Translations under genes and position numbers: made by a program | The notes under the pieces: model-generated | Told to the model about the DNA's origin: nothing | The model's database searches: none | What the model saw: only the letters and a program-made list of their open reading frames with translations | Shown here: one piece after another, positions 1 to 12,600 of the stretch | Layout of the letters: every line of letters begins with the position of its first letter | Numbering within the stretch: the stretch's first letter is position 1 | DNA from: Blakeslea trispora | Taxonomy: Eukaryota > Mucoromycota > Mucoromycetes > Mucorales > Choanephoraceae | Assembly (NCBI GenBank): GCA_025331445.1 | Contig: JAIWNE010000030.1 | Location: forward strand, 1 to 64,000 | DNA: 64,000 nt | Direction: 5' to 3'

Positions 1-885
1 AGCAGTTAATCCAGGTCTTGCCATTGATTATTGAAAAGAATTTACTGACAATGAAGCTGATGCTAACGTTCTACTCTTGAACGAACCACTCAAAGGCTTG
101 GCAAAGCTTTGCTCTCTGGTGTTTATTCGTGAGACAGCAACAAACCTTGAAGAATATGCAATGGTAGTTATAAAAGCAGTTGAAGAGCTTACTCAAGCTC
201 TTTATAATTTCGATGTCATCACTAACAACGAGACACCATTTTTCAACTCGGCCTAAGGTCCATTATCTTCATCATCTTCATGAAGATATCCTTCGCTTTG
301 GATGTGCATTGAAATACGAGACAGAAAAAGGTGAAATGTACAACAAGTTTATCAGAGAGCAGTTGTTTCACACCAACAGACACTCTCCCTCAAAAGATGT
401 TGCTGTTCGTTTTTGGCAAGCAAGAAGTGTTACGACACATTATCGACGGTGGCTCTTGGGTGAACAAAGAAGGCAACAGAGTGAAGTATGGTCAAGACAT
501 CGAGAGTGTGATTAAGTCGAATAGAGACGAATTCATGCAGACCATTTTTGGTGTTCGTGGTTTATCTGACCCAGGCTACGATCCAGTTAAGGGCAAACTA
601 GAGCCAAGATTTTCGGGTGTCTTTGAAGATGAGTACGAAAACCGTTTTGTTGGTGTTGTTAAAGAAGATGGTGTGAGTGTACGAAAGTACACGGTAGCTG
701 CCAGAAGAAGTGAGAGCTTGTTAGAATGTCAAGCCACAGACGAAGTGTTTGAACTTGTCGCGTTACAACCATCGGGTATCTTGGATACACACTCTGCCTC
801 TCCTACAATCAATTTATATGTCAATCTGTTTAAGTTTGGAACTATCACGCTTTTGAATAGCTGTAACATCTACTCTTACCATTAA
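1..885 (+). pseudogene. Decayed transposase-like ORF (C-terminal part)
   Basis: The reading continues across three frames: an open stretch from about 60 to 255, then a second frame (about 240-415) with motif PKVHYLHHLHEDILRFG followed by HTNRHSPSKD, then a third frame from about 415 to 885 beginning GKQEVLRHIIDGG. The frame changes fall near 250 and in a T-rich run near 412. The PKxHxLxHLxxDIxRFG and sNRxxPSkD pattern resembles a C-terminal region I recognise from large fungal DDE transposase-type proteins (KDZ/Plavaka-like groups), but the subfamily cannot be fixed from the sequence. The left part lies outside the window. No intact product is possible, so it is read as a dead mobile-element gene. 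The domain assignment is inference; the frame breaks are seen directly. Confidence 0.45.
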
Positions 886-1170
886 TAAAAAAAAATTTCA
901 TTTGTAAAAGGACTTCTTCAAAAAAATGTGTCTGGGTAGAAAAGGACTTAGCAAAAAAAAAACAAAAAAAATCAGAGGAATAAGAGGGCAACCAATCGTA
1001 TTGCTCAGAACTTAAGCCTCTGAGCTTGTAGAAGTACTTCTCAATTTTTGAAGTAGCAAAAAGTAAAAAAATTCATAAAATAGTCTTTAAAAACGGTTTT
1101 CAGCCAATCATAGAGCTTACTGCAGTATTTTTACCAAATTTAATCGAATTTTTCACCGCGTGTGGTAGAA

Positions 1171-1200
1171 AAAGCGGAGTTTCCCCAGGCATGTCAGGTC
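1171..1200. repeat. Solo terminal-repeat-like motif shared with the DDE element at 46.8 kb
   Basis: The segment gtttccccaggcatgtcagg plus a few flanking bases matches, with one C fewer, the right end of the DDE element at 46801-46830. A shared cagccaatca word also lies upstream of both. It is probably the end of a related, otherwise decayed element. No second end is seen nearby. Confidence 0.5.
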
Positions 1201-1356
1201 CGCCCATAACTTTGTGAGGTCAAATTAATTAGCGGAGGAAGAATTTTGCTCCCCTGCTCGTCATCAACTTCCTGTTGCTGTTGCTTCTACACGATTTTCA
1301 TATTATAATAACAACAGTTTTTTCATCCTTTTTCTCAGTAAGCAATGCATGTATGA

Positions 1357-1433
1357 TTGCATCCGACCTTGAGGCTTTCAATACCTCTGCCTCTTGCTTA
1401 CCGACACTCTGGTTGCATCCGACCTTGAGGCTT
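1357..1433. repeat. Short direct repeat, 21 bp, period 56
   Basis: The word beginning ttgcatccgaccttgaggct occurs at 1357 and again at 1413. The function is unknown. It lies in a non-coding stretch. Confidence 0.6.
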
Positions 1434-2787
1434 CTAGGGTCGTTCACTTTGCATCTTGTGTCTGCACAAGTACTTTATTATACAAAAAATTGGTCTCCTT
1501 GAACCATTTGAAGTTGATAAACTTCTATGTAAGGAATAAACTTTGTTTTTTTTTCCTTCATTAGAAAAGGAAGAATGAGATGAAGTGAATCGTGGGGGTT
1601 TTCTAGGTGTGACACCTCTTTCTAGCAACTAATGATATGTCTAAATCAGACTAAGAAACAAGGGGAATGAGCTGAAAAGCAGCAACAGAAAGATCAAAGC
1701 AACCGTCTGTGCATATGGGAGTATTTACTGTCTGACTAACAAATTTTGCATTGTCCAAAAGAATGTCAATCTCTACTTTTTCAAAAGCTTTATAATAAAG
1801 GCAAATTTTTAAGTTTAAAGCACATTAGAAGATGTCATAGTCTTCTATGCATCACACATTGAGGATGGAATCATAGTATACTGCTTCTAAAATCGGATTC
1901 GAAACTTTAAATAAATACCACTGAGTGAAACGCAGTGCACCGTGCCACCGAGCGGCTGAGGGATGAAGACACCAGGGGTATACTACAATCTGATATGCGC
2001 AATGTTTTTCTGGGTATATTTTTTTGGAGTGTGAGTGTGAGTGTGGGGAAAGAGGGGGCCGCTGTATTGTTTGAATTCTCTCTTTGTAGTCAGATAGTTC
2101 TTTTACTCGAGCTAAATCAAAGACGCTAACACATTTTACTCGGCTATTCATACTCTTGTATCTGATTATTCTCACTCTCCAACTCCACAACCTTTTTCAT
2201 TCCGCAAAGAGAGGCTAGCCTGATCTGCTTCAAGCATCAGACAACATGAGAAAGGAAGAGAGGCAAAATGGCCAGAGAAGCAAAAAACCGGAGAATACTG
2301 GAAGCGCATAATCGAATCCAAAAAAAAGATTACAACACATCAGAGAACTGCGTCTGTCGTCAAGCAAATAAAGATGCTACCTCAAATTCGGAAAGAGTCG
2401 ACTAGAAATAAAGCTTGGCTACGAGATACCATTATCTTGTGTATTTGACATTGTGTGCCGAGATCTTTCGTCTGAAGACCACGGTCGTGATAGATGACTG
2501 TCTATAAAAAAAAAAGAACGACACAGAAGGAGAAGAAAAAGGGGAACTGCCAGCGTAGCTATTTGATTAGCCTTGTGTCACTTTCATTCAAGAGGAGTCA
2601 AGCTGTCAAAATAGACTTTGGTCGGCATAAACTACAACTGTCTCAGCAGGGCCCACAAGAGCCAAAGACAGCTTGTTTACACTGCCAAGCTTTCCTTCAG
2701 TAATTATGCAAGTTTGCTTAGCTTTGGCCACAACTCAAGCCGTAATGCAATGTGGAAATGTATCATTGTATTTTTCTTCTTTTACAA

Positions 2788-2789
2788 TT

Positions 2790-2820
<31 letters not shown>

Positions 2821-2825
2821 CATTT
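2788..2825. repeat. (TTTCAC)n microsatellite
   Basis: Six or so tandem TTTCAC hexamers are followed by a degenerate unit. No coding role is apparent. Confidence 0.85.
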
Positions 2826-3127
2826 CACTCATGCTTATTTTATTTTTCTGTAATAAATCATCATCGATTACCTGAACTTTACAAGCTCGCTCTTCATAAC
2901 AAATGCGTACACTCGAGCTTTTTTTTTCTTTTTATTTTTATGAACGATGTTAGATGCATATAGTTCAGTGCCCAAAAAATAGAAAAGTCAGCTTTGTTTC
3001 ATCTAGTAATTTGGGTAAAATTACTAGTAAAATTAGGTGTTTGGCAGACAATTTTACAAAGTATTTATCTCAAGAAGCTATAATTTAGAGGAACCACTTA
3101 AGGAAAAAAAAAGGACGAAATCTTTGT

Positions 3128-4640
3128 TCATTTGTCTTTATCGTCTTTCAAAGCTATTGTTGGTTTGACGAAGTGAGAATACTCATCAAACAAACTTGGT
3201 ATCTCTTCTTCTTCACTCACTAAGCTTTCCTTTATAAGCTCCTAAAAACATATGATACGATTTAAAAAAGTGGCCAACAACGCGAATATTCGTTACTGTA
3301 AAATTATTACCTTGAAGGAGAGGAAAGACTCCAAGAACACTTTCATGTGCGCTACTGTTGACTCAAAGCTCGGAAGAGATGCTTGACCATGCTGGAAATA
3401 GTTGTATGTACCATCTGCTGTGTCTAATCTCAATAAATTGAAGAAGACATGTTTGCCTAAAACAAGGTATAATCAGGTGGTTTAAAAAATTTGCATGGTG
3501 TAAGCAAAATATATCTCTTACCTACAAAGATTATGCCAAAAGTTGCAAATTCCTTTGTTGATCTGGCAACTTTCATTTGCAAATGTAACTGGCGTTTACA
3601 GATCTCAGCAACTTTGCATATATCAACATCAACGAGTTCTTTGTATGTGGTAAGAGGCTTAATTTCTATGGTACCAACTTCAATTCCATTGTGAGTAATG
3701 ATTAGACAGCCAGGTCGAAAAGCAGTGTAACTCTGTCGAATTTCTTTTACAGCAAGTGAAGTAGTATCCTTATTGTAACATCACAACATCACATAGTATG
3801 TTGATATGAATATATAATGACTATCTACTTTCGCTATATCTTACCAATCAGTAAAAAAGTAGATGATCCATTGAGAAGATGTTTTCAAGATGCCAGAGCC
3901 ATGCTTAATTATGTAATCAATTTCGGATTGGGTATACTTGAGCTTCAAATTGTTGCTTTTTCTGACTGGTTCTCTTTTGGTGTTGATGAAACTATGATAC
4001 ATGAAGTTAGTCAATGACAACCAGTCGTTGAAAGGCAATACATACATGAATGAAAGCATGAAGTATATGCAAAATTCTTCATTGGAGGTTAGCATAGTGT
4101 ATAGCATAAAAATCTCTTTCTTTTCTTTGAATTTCACTGATGTCAAGAATGTACTTCCTTTTCTTGCCTACAGGCTTCTCGTCAGCTTTGGATTGATTCT
4201 CTATAAATGCGAAATTATGAGAATATAGCCATATAATATTTCGATTCATTTTTACCTTCAATGTCTTTCAAAAGCACACCTTCGCCTTCTGCTTGCACTC
4301 TGGTTTGATCATAAATTCGCTTTACTTGCAAATAGCGAACTTCTGACTTTCTTCAGAAGGCTTCCGCGGCAGAACTTTTCAAATACTGAAAGAGTTTTAA
4401 ATGTCTCAATAAGTCATTTGAGAAAAAAATGTGATGCTTATCTCGAAATTGCTTGAACTTAGTAATGTCAATAGTTCATTGACACGTTTCTTGTTCTTTT
4501 TTTTTTATTTTTATTCAGTGCGAAAACTGTTCCTTGTAACGCATGTTCAGCAGATTGACGAGCCTCGAAATTGAAGTACTCGTAAAAGGCAACAAGGCTG
4601 AATTCTTCGGAGTTCTCTTTTAGATATTGCTTTTTTTTCG
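3128..4640 (-). pseudogene. Diverged PD-(D/E)XK-like multi-exon family member, broken
   Basis: Read on the minus strand, several exons with good splice signals can be chained: a piece near 4530-4640 (YLKENSEEFSLVAFYEYFNF), a piece near 4255-4370 with an in-frame TGA, a piece at about 4100-4200, a piece at 3845-3990, then 3520-3768, 3313-3457 and 3128-3242 with the stop at 3128. Introns at about 3243-3312 and 3458-3519 have clean GT-AG ends. The join at about 3769-3845 does not close in phase (one base short), and a frame change lies near 4080, so it is dead. The segment FRPGCLIITHNG then GTIEIKP aligns by layout with RPDYLV then GEVKP of the intact gene at 52876-54278. The Asp position is Gly here, while Glu-x-Lys is kept. 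Function is unknown; similarity to that gene is my inference by eye. Confidence 0.55.
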
Positions 4641-4959
4641 GTATTTCTACATAGATAAGAGATGTTGTTCAAAGGCAATTAAGCATTAAGAGATTAGAGC
4701 ATTTCTAGTGACCAACGATAAGTTTGGCGCGACAAAAAGGCGACTTAAGAAATCTTTCATCAACCAACATGTTGCCGAAGCAAAGGCAGAAAATGCGGTT
4801 AATGCCGTCAGAGCCATGCTTTGTTTTTCATATAAATATACCAAATAAATTTAAACCCCTTTGTTCCCCATATCTTGGAAAGCAAGTATAGTATTAGAAT
4901 TCAACTCATTTTTTTTGGGGGGTGGGGCACTATCAAAACAGTTTTCTTAAACGAGTGAG

Positions 4960-5596
4960 CCATGATTCTTAGATGGAATTTACCACAGTTTCTGCCTCCA
5001 CTTTGGCAACATGTTGATTGCTTGTCGTACCTAAAACAATGTCACTCGGCTTCGCTCCAACTTCCAATGTGGCTAGATTTTTTGTCAAGAAATGGAATTG
5101 GTGATACGAGTTTCCAAGGCCAGAGGTGTTGTCGATTTGTAATAAAACTTCTCATAAGTTTGTGGATCTGGCCTCAAACTCCAATATGTTGGTAATTGGA
5201 TATTTTGCCTGCTGACAAATATGTCTATGGTTAATGGGCCCCATCGCTTCCTGATGGTCTGGAAAAATTGTTTTAGAATTGTGCTTTGGTACAGCAGTTT
5301 CTTGATTCTTGAAAGCTGTCCGCTTCTACATTGTTGATTCCCTTGACATGTTGGTAGATGATCTGTAAGTTGTATCTGTTGCAAGTCTCTTGGACTTGTA
5401 CTGCAATGTCTTGTAAATATATCGACGCTATTCCCTCTGCTTTGGTGTGATACTTGATCAGTGTCATGTTGTCCGTCAGAATCTTGACGATAGAGTTTCT
5501 AAAGTTTTCTGCACTCTTATATTGAGCATACTCATAAATACAAGTTTGTGACTTCTTTTTTAAATCAGTCATTTTAAGTAACTGCTCTACTTTCAC
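4960..5596 (-). mobile_element. DIRS/tyrosine-recombinase-type retroelement remnant (RNase H region)
   Basis: Two overlapping minus-strand frames (5273-5596 and 5085-5384) carry ILTDNMTLIKYHTKAEG, then YQHVKGINNVEADSF, then RKRWGPLTIDIFVSRQNIQ and LPTYWSLRPDP. The order DN..., NxEAD, then LxIDxFxSRxNxQLPxYWSxxPDP is that of the RNase H and following domain of DIRS-like retroelements as known from fungi and animals. The change of frame near 5300 shows decay. No reverse transcriptase core, recombinase or terminal repeat is seen nearby, so only a fragment remains. Confidence 0.6.
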
Positions 5597-5781
5597 TTTG
5601 AAGTTTTGTCAATGCAGTTCGAAAAACCAATAATAATAGAAAAAAAAAAAGTGAGGGGGTGGATTTGGGACCAGCCGAGAAACAAAAAAAAAAAAAGCTT
5701 GAAATACGCGCTTTCTATTAATTTTTTCTTTTGAACAACAGAACATTTTTTCGTTACTCTTCTAACGTTCATGAACTATAT

Positions 5782-8700
5782 ATGCCATTACTCAACAAGA
5801 AAAGAGCACCACTGACACCACCTATTCCATACGACCCAAAAAAGAAACGCAAAGAGATCTGGTACCTGCGGTTTACAAACGAGATGTTCACTAGTTACGA
5901 GTAAATAACAGAAACAACATAAAGAGCCACACACCTATACATTGATTATCTCTTTTTATTGTTAGGTCCTATATTAAGAAATTAAATCTATACCATCAAG
6001 CTATATGGGAATGTGAGGCTACTGGACGAAGAAATTTAACATATGAACAAGCACTTGAAAGTGAAAGAGCAGAGCATGATAAAGCTGAATACAAATTCTG
6101 TCAGGCTCTAAGGAAGCAAATGTTGAACCGAGTTCAATTCCGTAAATAACCCTGATGATTTTTCTCTCTCTTCTTTTATTTCGAACTGACAATATCGTTA
6201 TTTAGAAACTGTTCGATTGGATGAATTAGTGGATGATGTTTATTACTATTTCGATCAAAACTATGTCATGGATGAAATCGTACACTGCAGAATGAATGGC
6301 TACACGTAAGATAGTCACCACTCACATTGATTGATTTCACCCTCTCTGACAAGATATAAAAACAAAACAAAAAAGCTATGTAGCTAGAATTGTTGATCTT
6401 TTACCTGGTAGAGTAGTTGTTCAACTAGAGAATCGAACGGACCAATCAACTCCACCCAATTCAGAAACTCAGAACACACCTAGAGACGAATCAGAAGATA
6501 ATGCAACAATTCCTAGACAACCCAATGGTAGATTACGATTTCCTGATGCCTTTCTTCATCCAACTCCACAGTCACCCCATGTTCAGCAGGAATCGAGCGA
6601 ACCAGCAGAGAACCACATGGTGGAAGAAAGACAGTATAAGGTTCAACTACTGAATGAAGTGGGCCAACCCTTGGAAGACTGTAGGCGTATTGTTTTAGAG
6701 CATCAGCTAGATAGAGATAGGCATGTGTTTAATCGAATGAACGTACAGAGCTTTATTCGTGAATGTGCCTATAAAGAAGCTTATTTCAACGCACCATGGT
6801 TGATCAAGGTAAGAAAAACATGATGGATGCTTGCTTCTTAGTTTTTGTTAAATGATAGCTATCAACTAATCATTTGTTTTACTCCCTATAGCCTTCTTTA
6901 GCGGTCACATATGGCATAGATACCACTTTACCTCATCACTTACAGCATTTACATGACCAATTTTGTCCACAATCTTCAAGGAAACGTAAAATGACACCCT
7001 TCAAAACAGCAGTAGAAAGGGAAGCCGAGAAAAGAGCCCGAAGACAAGAATCTTTGCTACAGAAAGCAAAGTTAAAAGAAGAAAAAGATCGTCTTCGCGA
7101 AGAGCGAAGAAAACAAGCAGCCATCAAATACCCCATTGAGGATCTCGACCTCCCTATCTACCGTAAAGACCCCAATCTAAATTGGGCTTTGGTTGATATG
7201 CATCCTCAAAAATATGATGCTAAAGAAGGTAGCATCATTCCATACCCCAGCGGAGGCAGATCTGAACGCCCTAAACCACACCATGACTTCCCTATACCGC
7301 CTGATCTATTTGATATCTTCCTCTCTATCTGGGCTTTTTTGACTGTCTTTTCAGAGCCCTTGAAGTTAACAGCCTATAGCATTGACGATTTCGAGCGTGC
7401 TCTTTTCCATGATACACATCAACCAAAAGCCACTGTACTTGTTGAATACAACGCATGCCTACTGAATGTGATAATTAGCGAACGCAAAGAAGATACAGCG
7501 AATGAGTTGATCAATGGTGAACTGATGGAAGCTTATGTAGAATCTCTCGAGGAAGACATGGAAGAAAACGAAAACGAGGAAGATGAAGAGGAAGCAACAG
7601 AGAACGAGACGGAAAAGCAACGGAATACCAGAAAAAGATCATTGCGTGAAGGATCTACACAATCTAGCGTTGGGCAACAAAAAAAACCTTCTGTGTTACC
7701 TCGGGTAGAACGGGGTTGGCGTGACAAAGAACATTTAAAGTTCGCTCAAAAATGGGATCATAAAGAATTACGCGCCAACTATGATCGTCGTGGTTGGGAG
7801 ACAACATTGATTGGTTGTCTAAATGATGTAGCCACACCTGAAATATTACCCAATGTAGATGAACTCTTACAGCACTTGGTGCCCAAGATGAGTTCTTCAG
7901 CTGCTGACAGAGAGAAGCAATACCCAACACTTAGTGTCAAACAAAAGCTAGATATTTTGAGTTTCTTGATCGATGTGGTCAATGAATCTACTTTGATAAA
8001 GTAAGTCTTATCTGTCTGTCTTGGCTTATCTAATCAGCTTGAGTCTAGGAACTATATGGACTATTGTCAAGATCAACTATCCGAATTCCGAAAGCAAAAA
8101 GTTGAGCTCAACAAAGAATCCAAGATATTGTAAGAAGGAGTATGAATGATATTCTTTTAGTTTTCTTAACACTTCTCTGTCTGCCTTTTTCTAGAGCTAT
8201 TAAGCGTAGCGAAATGGATAAACGAGATAAAGCCGAGAAATTTGAAGAACTAAGTGAAGAAGAGCAATCAGAGGGTGATGACTCCAGTTCTTCAGAACAT
8301 TCAGAAGACGAAGAAGAAGGAGATTTAGAGAGTGATTCGTAAGTCTCAAAGTCTCTTAACTACATCAAAAGACTCATCTTAAAGGATTTTACCATATAGC
8401 TCTGATACTAGGCTTGCTAATCGTGAAAAACGACATCAATCAAGACAAGAAAAATTACGGCAGAAACAGCTTGAGCGAGAAGAACAAGAAAAACAGCGCA
8501 AAAGACAATATGCTGAGCAAAGAGAAGTTGCAAAGGCAAAAAATCACGAACAACGTATCAAAGCGAATGAAAGACGTAAATTAGAGGAAGAAGAACGTAA
8601 TTTGAAGAAGAAGGTGAGTTTGACTATTGCGATTAGAACAACCTTTTTTTTTTTTTACTAAATACTAGCTCTATAGGAGGAAAATATAGAACGATCGATG

Positions 8701-9361
8701 AGGCGTTATATGACATTGCGCATACGTCCATTGGGTAAGGATCGATTTAATAATCGATATTTCTATCTAGATAATGTGGGTGTCTCCAACACACACGGTT
8801 CAGGCAGGCTTTATGTACATAGTCCAAGCGATGGTGATATTCTGTTGATGATGGAAAGGGATAGCCAAACAAATCCTCCCGAGCAACCATGGGGCTACGG
8901 AGGCGGTCGATGGTTTATTAAGAAGCTAATGCATGAACAAGGTCTAGTTGAGGAAAGTGACTGGCTCGAACAGCGTATGGATGAACTCAATACAGATCCT
9001 TCCAAAGAGTACCATGGTTGGTGGAAATATTATTCAAAGCCAGAAGAGGTAAAATAGAAAGAGGGAGAGAAAAAAACATGGAGCCTGTCGTGTTGCTTAT
9101 CAACCATTCATTATTTAGATCGAGCAACTACTAGGGTGGTTAAATCCAAAAGGCATTCGGGAGAACAAGCTAAAGAATGAATTGATAAAGCAACAGCCAT
9201 ATATCATTGAGTCTATCACTAAGCGAACACAGGTAAGAATTTAGTAATCTAGATTGATTGAACACTGCATATAAACCTCTTTTCTTTTTCTCTAGGCACT
9301 AAACAAACCTGAATCCGTTAGCAAGCGTCCCAATCGGTCAGCAGCGAGTAAATCCATGTAA
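5782..9361 (+). CDS. ITC1: WAC-DDT-WHIM chromatin remodelling subunit (Itc1/ACF1-like)
   Basis: This is a spliced gene of about 980 codons. The ATG at 5782 begins MPLLNKKRAPLTPP; the first intron (GTAAAT...TTAG, 5902-5966) joins in phase. A WAC domain follows (WYLRFTNEMF, then IWECEATGRRNLTYEQAL), typical of Itc1/ACF1 N-termini that bind DNA. A basic coiled-coil rich in Glu/Arg/Lys lies at about 6990-7120. A DDT domain follows (LFDIFLSIWAFLTVF, then YSIDDFERAL), then an acidic stretch (7550-7620), another Arg/Glu-rich helix (8400-8610), and WHIM-like motifs (RIRPLGKDRFNNRYFYLDN; then GWLNPKGIRENKLKNELI). The stop is TAA at 9359-9361 and an AATAAA lies at 9369. In yeast, Itc1 partners the ISWI ATPase Isw2 to space nucleosomes and repress transcription; the role here is inferred from the domain order. 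About ten introns were used; some inner junctions are by eye. Confidence 0.88.
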
Positions 9362-9639
9362 TACCATGAATAAAAAGAAATGGAATACAATGGACAAAAC
9401 TCCCCTCCCCCCTTTATTTCTTTGAGATGAGAGATTACTGTGGTTTAGCATAACAAACTTAAAGTGGCAATTAATTCCAATTGGATATAATGCTAATTTT
9501 ATAAATTTTTCGTGAAAATAAGCTATAAAAGGAAATGTGCTTTACGTGATACTAGTCAGCTTGAATTAGGAGCAAGTGGTTTCTTTGGCTTCCAACTTTT
9601 TCTTCATTTTTTTTTCTTTTTCTACTTTAACTTATTATC

Positions 9640-12600
9640 ATGAATGGGTACTTATCGAAACAAAAAAGAGAGGCAGAAAAAGAACTATCGCATTGAATAG
9701 AGCAAAGGAGGAAGAAGAGAGGAACGAAAAGAGCGTGACAGAATTATTTATTATACATCAATATTATAGGCTCGACTATGACCTTCATTCACGTATATTA
9801 GTCAGTCTGGCAAGTGTATTGGCTGACAGCAGAGCGAAAACAACTACAGATGAGGTTGCTCAACTGCTTTCTAAATGTCCAGAGATTCCTTTAGTTGACA
9901 TGACTGACTTGAATATAGTCACTAGTCTTCAAGACGAGCACCGCATAGAATTAGTAAGCAAATCTTGTTTTAGTAACGAGAAAAAGACAATTGATCATTC
10001 TCCTGTACTCTAGACAGCTCGTTATCAAAAGACATTGGAGGCATTTGTCAAATATGTAGTAAAAACAAATGCTTCAAAACAAATTGAGCATGTGCCTCGC
10101 ATTTTAAGCTTTTTGAAGCATTTACCAGTACTTGCGTGGGATGATGTTTTGACAGCAAAAGGTAAGCAGTTGTCTCTATATATCTTTCGAGCTACAATAT
10201 TCATTCCCTCTTTTGTATCCTTAGGTTCTACTCCTCCTGATCAAGTTACGTACAGCCTTGTTTCTGGATTATTGCAGGTTGCTCACCAACAACCTGAAAT
10301 TGCACAAACTATTTACGAGACCTTGTGGAATTATGGTCGATGCATTGTGGATTTAATGGAGACGCGCGAGAGTAAATAAAACAACATCTTGCTTGGAGAG
10401 CTGAATATGCTAATTGATTTTTCTTTATAGAGGATTACATCATTTCCTTCATCTTACCTTCCTTGGCTGGTTTGGCAAGAGCCTTGCAAGTGTCTCCCTT
10501 CCTACATAAACCTGATCAGCTTCAATCTCTCTGCGAAAACATTCAACCACTCATTGTAGACAAGACATTGGACAGAGTAAAGACTGCTATTGACGAATGT
10601 CTCAAAGAAGCCGAAAAAAACAGTTATAGTCGACGTGTTCTGGCTAATTATTGGGAGGCAGGCATTCCTCTCAGCGCTAACCGTATCATCCACGATCTGT
10701 TGATTATCCTCAGAAATGTAACAGCTCGAGTGATCGCTGTCTCATACCCTACTTCCACAGTAAAAGAAGAAGACATTAATCTTGATAAACTACACTTGAC
10801 TGTTCATATAGAACATGCATGGTCTAATTTGATGAAAAGAATAGCAGAAGGTGTTCGCTCTCAGCAAGAAGGGTTGTCTGATGTTGAAAAGAAGCTGAAC
10901 AAAAACCTGAGAGGCGCCTATGTTATGAGTTTAGGTTATTTTGACGATATCAAAAAATATGCTGCCAAAAGAGACAATGAAGGCAAAAATTGGGCACTCG
11001 ACTCTTATATGACTGAAATTGTTGGTACCAGCTTGGTAAGCATTATGTCCTGGTTTTAGGTAACACAACTGACTCAATACTGGTTGTAGCAAGTGGCCGT
11101 TCTCTCTTCTGTTTATTTGCATGAGGTAGACGATATCTTGATCAATTATGTAGATGAATGTCTCTTTGAGTTTCCTGTCAAGAATAATCCATGGGTTCAT
11201 GTTGCTTCGCTTGATACAGCTGTCTTGTTAGCCATAAAGTAAACCAGATTGGTCAATAGACTTGTTCTCTTGTACATGTATTTACTATTTTTTTCTTTAT
11301 GTCTTAGCTTCCCTTCCCTTAGCAACAAGATGTCTGAAACTATCTGTCGCTACTTGACTACACCTTCATCTGTCTTTGATTTAACTACTCAAGTAGATCA
11401 GACTAATGTGAACATGCAAAAATTTGCTATCATTCGCTTGGCACAATGTATTCAAGTAAGTCATTGGTCTATTCTTCTTCTTTGGCTCACCATGCTTTTT
11501 CTTTTTTTTTTTTTAAATAGACAAAGCCAGAATTGCAGATGCGCCAAGCTGCCAATTCCACTTTCTATGCCTTACTCAATGAAATCACTCGTTTTTCTGA
11601 ACAAGAGATTACAAGCAATCCGGCTCCTCTTTCACGCTCCAGTAGCATGAGTGGTGTCACATCTTCTCAAAGTTTAAATGAAGCCCAAAAGCAGCAAGTA
11701 CGTGTTAATGCTCTTTCAGCCATTGTAGGCGTTGCTGCTTATCTTAAAGATGAATCTGTGAGTATTTGATGTGCACCTATTGATACCTAGTAACTCATTT
11801 GTCTTTGTTGAACAGATTATTTCTCAAGCTTATTCTGTGCTGGCATTGCGTCGCAAGTCTTTCTCTGTTTCAACAATCTCAACTTTAACCAAAAATCTGG
11901 TTGATTTAGCTTTGGTGAGCAACGTGTCTGTCTTTAGAGACATCGCCAATCTTTTCTCTGTCTTGAGCCGGGAATCATTATTGACTGACGACAAGCAGCT
12001 TTCGACAGCTATTTTGGATGCACAGCTAGCGCTTGCTCAACAATTATCCTTACAACCTCGACACTATGATCTTTATCTCAGTAACCTCTTGAGTCTCTTT
12101 GTTGAGAACGGAAACACTATCCAGCGCGTTATGGCTAAAAACAAGGAGCAATCAGACATTCCCTTGGCCTCCAAGCTAGGCAAAATCCTACCCGTCATTC
12201 GTGCACTTTTAGAGCATTCAGACTTTGAACCTCACCTGAGTCCAAATGAGGAAACGGTATCTCTCTTCCGTAATACCTGGTTTCAATGCATTCTATTTGG
12301 TTTTGTCACTGAATCCATATGGATTCGTGAATGGCATGATTCTATGCTGATCATTGCAAAGAAAACACCTATTCTTGTGATCGAAAGTGCTACCAACTAC
12401 CTTGAAAGTGACCTCGAATACAACTCTGTCCTTCGTGGCTCTAGTATATCTGATCGTGATATCACATTGATGCGCCAAAAGCTTACCAATTTGTTGCCTG
12501 CACTTGCCTATGACAGCAAGAACTTTTCTTTTGCTCAAATCGTGTTTGCATTGAGTGTGTATCATATTGAGGTGATGCGAAGCAAGATGGGTGACTGTAG

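Larger units (their letters stand above)
886..3127. other. Stretch without a supportable gene
   Basis: Only short open frames without family likeness or splice-consistent extension occur here. The stretch holds the solo terminal-repeat motif (1171), the 56-bp-period repeat (1357) and a TTTCAC microsatellite at about 2788-2825. I see no promoter or RNA gene. Confidence 0.6.

Noticed and set aside
1852..2190. 112-codon minus-strand frame
   Set aside because: No likeness, no promoter or splice context; competing frame on the other strand.
4709..4830. Short plus-strand open stretch reading KSFINQHVAEAKAENAVNAV
   Set aside because: Looks coding-like but is only about 40 codons, with no start, splice partner or recognised family. 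It may be a mobile-element scrap.
9576..10013. Open frame with hydrophobic N-terminus before STT4
   Set aside because: Its start is read-through of the intron 9648-9769 and upstream pyrimidine-rich DNA. The spliced start at 9640 gives a family-like N-terminus.
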